Shown here: positions 18,706-22,743 of the stretch, in pieces
How the letters are laid out: every line of letters starts with the position of its first letter
Numbering within the stretch: the stretch's first letter is position 1
Source: Chara braunii
Taxonomy: Eukaryota > Streptophyta > Charophyceae > Charales > Characeae
Assembly: GCA_003427395.1 (NCBI GenBank)
Contig: BFEA01000073.1
Span: 178,310 to 201,052, forward strand
DNA: 22,743 nucleotides
Direction: 5' to 3'
Translations under genes and position numbers: made by a program
Notes under the pieces: generated by a model
Told to the model about the DNA's origin: nothing
Databases searched by the model: none
The model's input: the letters and a program-made list of their open reading frames with translations, nothing else

Positions 18706-19607
18706 TTACGGTAATCCCATCTTGACCCATTGCTTCCTGTTGAACGCTTCTTCGATCATGATTTCTACCCTTTCTCTCATTCCTTCCATCCGTGCGAAGA
18801 CCCCTTTTCTGACACTTTCCTCGAACGATGGTGACCGTGTGGTCCATGTTGCTAATTTCCCCTTTGGTGTGTCACCGTCTGTCCCGATGAGACGGAACAA
18901 CTCACCACGCCCAATCATCAAGTCTTCGATGTCTACCAGGTATGTTTCATCATGCAGGTGCATTCCTATCATCTCCACATTCGCACACCAAGGTTTTCCA
19001 AGGATTTTGTCGTGATCCATCTCATCCATAACAGTCATCCGTTGGAACAACCAAATGGATTCCCTAACCCTGGCCTTGACTGCACACTTAGTAACATATC
19101 CGCAGAAGGGAATTTTCCCTCCTGCCCCACAGAATCCATGCTTCCGGTTGTCTCTTTGTATACCACGCATCCCGTGATCTTTGTAAAGTCCCTCCTAATG
19201 AGCGTGATTTCCGCCACTCCGTCTACCAACGCATCGGTGTGATGAATTCCGATCTGGGCTTTCAACTTGCCCACCGGTAGCGTATGGAAACTAAGCTTCA
19301 TTCCGGGTGGCACCCTCATAACTTCACCGCCTTCGCGATCCAGCAGACTTGGACGGATGTCTACGAACGCCTTCTCTAGATCTTCAAGGTCCCCGGGGAT
19401 CCTTTGGAGGTTGGCGACTTCTCGTGATGCCTCCTCGTCCCTCTCTTCTTCTCGTTGTTCCGGACCCTCCTCTATCTCTACTTTTCGCCTCGTCAGCAAC
19501 TGTCTAAGGTCTTTCAGGATTCTAGGACTTGTCTGTAGCATGGTTTGAAATGAGACAAACACCATGGTTCCTAGCAGCTTGCTGAGGGTGTCATCGATCT
19601 TAGGCAT
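18706..19607 (-). pseudogene. Retropepsin-like protease region of pol, frameshifted
   Basis: The frame 19607-19035 carries a charged N-terminal part (EEGPEQREEERDEE) and then the retropepsin-type strand HHTDALVDGVAEITLI. Asp at 19221-19223 is the expected catalytic Asp, but the triad is D-G-V in place of D-S/T-G. Around 19130-19150 the continuation shifts frame to 19170-18706: GKIPFCGYVTKCAVKARVRE, then DEMDHDKILGKPWCANVEMI, whose ILG-PW is the second conserved retropepsin block. The protease would cleave Gag-Pol. This copy is inactive by frameshift and probably by the altered triad. Confidence 0.75.
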
Positions 19608-19660
19608 CGTTAGGATGAGAATCTGATACCGAAATTTCTTTTTGCCTAAGGTCGCTTTAT

Positions 19661-21651
19661 CTATTGAGGCCTCTTCTCTAGGCTTCCCGTAAAATTTCGC
19701 TCTTGCTTCTGCACTTTAGCTTTTTGTGGTGCCCCCGGACCATCCCCTGCGTCTTCCATCACTGTGTCCTGTACGACTTTTCTTTCCGCTATTCGCTGTC
19801 TTGTGGTCGCATTCGCTCTATCTTGCCCATCGCTTTCTAGAATGAAGTTAGCCTGCGGTCCGCATGCTCGCGCCTGTTCCCAAGTTAGTTCAACCACTGG
19901 TTCTGCCTCTATTGTGGTGGCATCAAGGTTGTTAAGCGTAATTATGGCTCACCGCATCCATCATTGGGAGTTCCAATTTACCTTCTCTCCTCAAGGGCCT
20001 ATAACTTCCCCTCGTAGCGTCTTGGAACACCTCTTTTGCATGATATCATGGTTAAGTCTCGGACATGTCGGCGCAAAATGTCAAACCAACGTGCAATACC
20101 TGCATTGTTCAGTGGTTGAATCCCTTCTATTAAATCCTCGGTTAGCTATTCCTGTCGGAGCCACAGCCTCTTGCGGCGGGAGGGGGGGTCGAGCCGCCTG
20201 GGTTTGCGTCACCTGGGCTTGCATCACCATTAATGCGTTCTATTCCCTTTCGATCTTTCCATCTACCTCATGGACACGCTAATGCAGACTCTCTATCCCT
20301 CTTTTTACCTTATCTTCTATTTTATCAGTTAAGTCTATCACATCTCCCTCCTTCAACAGGGCCAACGAGTCGGTTACGACTATTTTCTCAGCAATGTCTG
20401 TCACTGTACTGAAGTCGACGTCCCTTGTATTTATCAATAATGTGGTCTGCTGGTAGGCTGATAGGACCTTATCTTTGTCGAACTTGGTGAACTTCCTAAG
20501 GAAATATTTGCTCATTATACGGTCGGTCACCCCCGGGATCCGCAGTGCTATGAGCCTATGAGGGTGAATTCCCTCAGAAAATCGTTGTACGTTGCAAAAT
20601 TTTTCCTCTGTACTGCAACCAATTCCGTTTCTGTAGCCATCTTTTCATCTGCCAAATACTTCCTCATCATTACGTCTCAGGCCTCCTTCCAGGATCCGCT
20701 GATCGCGACTATAGCCATTATGTCCCTCCCTAGGTTCAGTGACACATGCTGCCCTAGGTGCTTCATTTTTTCCTTCTCGCTCTACCTTAGTAATGCCGCC
20801 AAGTTTTTGTAATCTATCAAGAACTTCGTGATATTTGCCCTATCGAATGTCAGCTTCGTCTTGGCATCAGCCAAATACCCCAAATTTTTATTTAGCGCAC
20901 GCGTGAGGGAAAACACCATCTTTCTAAGTCCCCCCTCGGTTCCTCCTGTTCCGCCGGCAAACCAGGGCCTTGTCCTTCCTTACCAGCTTCCACCCATTCT
21001 CCAACCTTCGATGTTCCTTCCATATCGAATCACCCTAGCACCCTCTCTCTCAAGCTTCAAAGTCCCTCACATCCTTTTGCGATTATAGGTGAGCCCACTG
21101 GTCGGCTTGTCTCGCTGTCTATAGTTGGGGTTGGTGGCCTTTTCCACCTCTCTTTTCGGAGACCCCGTTCTCTCTTTCGCTTTCTTAGTCGGCGTCTCTA
21201 TACGCTCCCTAGTCCTATCCTTTCTTCTTTGTATAACATCATCTCGACTCCCTCGCCCTTGGTTTGCCTCTTGCTCCTCGCGCCGCCTTTCTTCGACGAA
21301 GTCCCCCTCGCTTTCATTCATCACCTCTTCCATCAACTTTGCCTTATATTCTGCCGTCCTTCTTTCTATGTTGGCTAACTTCTTCCGAGCATCCGTTAGC
21401 GTTACCTTTTTCGACAGTGCGCTCTCCGATGTTCGTGGCGTCAGGCTGTCTTTATCCCTATCTCCCCCAGTTTCCCGGGTTCCTCGTTTGTTTCCTCCGG
21501 CTTTTCCTGAGCTTTCCCCTGTCGCGATTTCCTTTCTTCCTTCCTTAGTCGACTCTCGATCCCTCATGGTCCCCTCGTTCTGTTCTACACCCTTTTCTAT
21601 GCTTTGACTCCCCTTGCTTCGTAGACTCCCCGTTTCTTCCTCAGTCGTCAT
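19661..21651 (-). pseudogene. gag with CCHC zinc knuckle, stops and frameshifts
   Basis: ATG at 21649-21651 opens a 194-codon charged N-terminal part (to 21067) with a likely coiled coil (LTDARKKLANIERRTAEYKA). The capsid-like core lies at about 20930-20545 in another frame: TFDRANITKFLIDYKNLA, KEKMKHLGQHVSLNLGRDI, SGSWKEA, then DVMMRKYLADEKMATETELV, with stops after LLR, KEA and IGS. A second frameshift leads to TDRIMSKYFLRKFTKFDKDK (20530-20279). In that frame a CX2CX4HX4C nucleic-acid-binding knuckle (CRYC...HFAPTC) lies at 20063-20104, and TGA (20081-20083) sits just before its His. A 78-codon frame (19897-19661) links to the protease. Gag would form the particle and bind RNA. Confidence 0.8.
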
Positions 21652-22743
21652 CCTTCTCTAATCCTGCACATAGGAAAAAACAAATTGGGGTGGCAGACCA
21701 CCCAAGGTTCTTGGGATTTCTGGGTTCTAAGGCTTACTATCGGTTTCATAGTCTTTCCATCCTTGCCATTTAATATTTCAATTTTTATATTGGTCGTAAC
21801 AGGTATGCACCCTTTCTCGGTTTGCGGGGTATCGCTCGCCTTTCCCTTTTGGAACGCCTGCTGCTTTAGATCGACATTCCGACACCACCGCGCATCGGAT
21901 CTAAGGTGGCATGTTAATGGCAAAGTGGGTCCCTTCTTTGGGGATGACCCTTTACTTCCTTGCCTTCGGACACTTCTAGCGCCATTGGTGGTAGCAGTCA
22001 TCCTGGTCCTGTCCCGATCCATCCCTAGTTAGAGTAGGACTCCAACCGCTATCTCCCGCAGATCATTGCTTTCACTTTTGTTTAGCAGTTCATCGCTAAT
22101 CTTCCCATTAGGTCCTCTTCCCGACCACCCCCGCAAGATAGTTCTCTCCCATTCTGATTTCCTAATGATTATTGACTCATATTCTTCATAAGTCAGTCGT
22201 GGTATCCCGAATATCAAAATATCGATGAGCATTAGCAATTCTCATGCCCTATTTCCCCAAAACGGATCGTGTTTTACCGACACATCGTAAAACATTCCAG
22301 TTGTCTGTGGCTGGAAATGGTGTACCAAGATCAAAGTTGCATTAACCAGGTCTCTTGCCCTCCGGAGGCTGCTGAATACCAAGTCTATCATGAAACGGGG
22401 TACTCGACACTGCAATCCAGATATTGGGGATCTAAATTCTCGCCATCCTCCTACTTCCACCCGATTTCTCAGCCCTATATTCCATCTGCCCCAAATTTCT
22501 TGGCCTATTCAGGCCAATGCCCGGGTCGCTGTCGGAGGGCGCGGTGTCCCGGCCCTCCTCTGTGTACCAAGTCCATGCATAGGAATCAGTCTCTTGCTGA
22601 CGTCGCGGCCAATAGGCAAGTTTTTGAACCTCTACGATCTCTAGTACTCGGGCTGTACCTTGACGTGGACCGGTCCGGTTGGTGCCTGCCTCAGCAAAAA
22701 GGGAGGGTGCGCCACAGGGCTTTCCTTTGGTCCACGCAGGCTC
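21648..22743 (-). pseudogene. ORF-A: unrecognised ORF upstream of gag, edge-truncated
   Basis: From the right edge the minus strand is open for 103 codons to TAG at 22432-22434 (includes YAWTWYTEEGRDTAPSDSDP). A shift near 22440-22460 leads to a second frame that runs 271 codons to TGA at 21648-21650, broken only by TGA (22242-22244) and a stop at 22029-22031. It reads FMIDLVFSSLRRARDLVNAT, then FYDVSVKHDPFWGN, GIPRLTYEEYESIIIRKSEW, CHLRSDARWCRNVDLKQQAF and KSQEPWVVCHPNLFF. Its stop overlaps the gag start as ATGA. I recognise no domain. The sparse stops resemble the decay of gag-pol, so it was probably once coding. It could be an extra 5' ORF of the element or the 3' end of a neighbouring gene. 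Confidence 0.6.

Larger units (their letters stand above)
13724..22743 (-). mobile_element. Decayed Ty3/gypsy-type LTR retrotransposon, truncated by window edge
   Basis: Read on the minus strand from right to left the domains are ORF-A, gag (CCHC knuckle), protease, RT, RNase H, integrase (HHCC, DDE, GPY) and ORF-C. Integrase lying after RNase H is the Ty3/gypsy order; Ty1/copia has it before RT. Many stops, a few frameshifts and lost catalytic residues show that it is non-functional. LTRs and the primer-binding site were not found, so the outer limits are provisional. The protein segments resemble Chara retroelement proteins as I recall them. I cannot run the comparison. Confidence 0.85.

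Noticed and set aside
21125-21607. 160-codon plus-strand frame antisense to gag
   Set aside because: Shadow of the charged gag N-terminal part (Glu/Arg/Lys codons read in reverse as Ser, Leu, Phe and Pro).

Overview
This window looks like repeat-rich intergenic DNA from a large plant-type (streptophyte) nuclear genome. It holds no intact host gene, rRNA or canonical tRNA that I can support. Clues to the host are very long microsatellites, a 90-bp satellite, several unrelated mini-satellites, and a decayed Ty3/gypsy-type LTR retrotransposon on the minus strand. The Gag, protease, RT, RNase H and integrase remnants remind me of retroelement proteins of the charophyte alga Chara. That is recall, not a search, so I hold it at about 0.5.

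Layout. 1-132 is a (GA)n tract. 196-4350 is a satellite of about 46 monomers of about 90 bp. In its best-preserved part (1901-2990) three monomer subtypes follow each other in a fixed order, giving a 270-bp higher-order repeat. 4771-5013 is a (GAA)n tract. At about 5013 the plus strand switches from purine-rich to pyrimidine-rich. 5014-13723 is a patchwork of non-coding repeats: short hairpins, a dispersed repeat family in three diverged copies (6217-6860, 7056-7200, and 7666-7803 plus 8895-9360), a 163-bp inverted repeat (7431-7593), and tandem arrays with units of 27, 65, 60, about 63 and 40 bp. One copy of the dispersed family is split by a candidate 1089-bp terminal-inverted-repeat element (7804-8892). 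That element is made almost entirely of microsatellites and has possible target-site duplications. One N at 8139, between two identical 86-base stretches, marks a doubtful assembly join.

From about 13724 to the right edge lies the retroelement, read right to left. Its order is an unrecognised ORF upstream of gag (ORF-A, at least 365 codons, overlapping the gag start by ATGA), gag with a CCHC knuckle, protease, RT, RNase H, integrase with a C-terminal GPY motif, a spacer, and a further unrecognised ORF (ORF-C, 263 codons with one internal stop). A purine-rich run that could be the polypurine tract follows. The copy is dead: it has many internal stops, several frameshifts, YIDN in place of YIDD in RT, and DGV in place of D(S/T)G in the protease. 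Neither LTR can be paired inside the window.

The most interesting items are the two extra ORFs flanking gag-pol, the trimeric satellite organisation, the microsatellite-filled TIR element sitting in a copy of another repeat, and a 93-nt tRNA-like inverted structure at 13214-13306.
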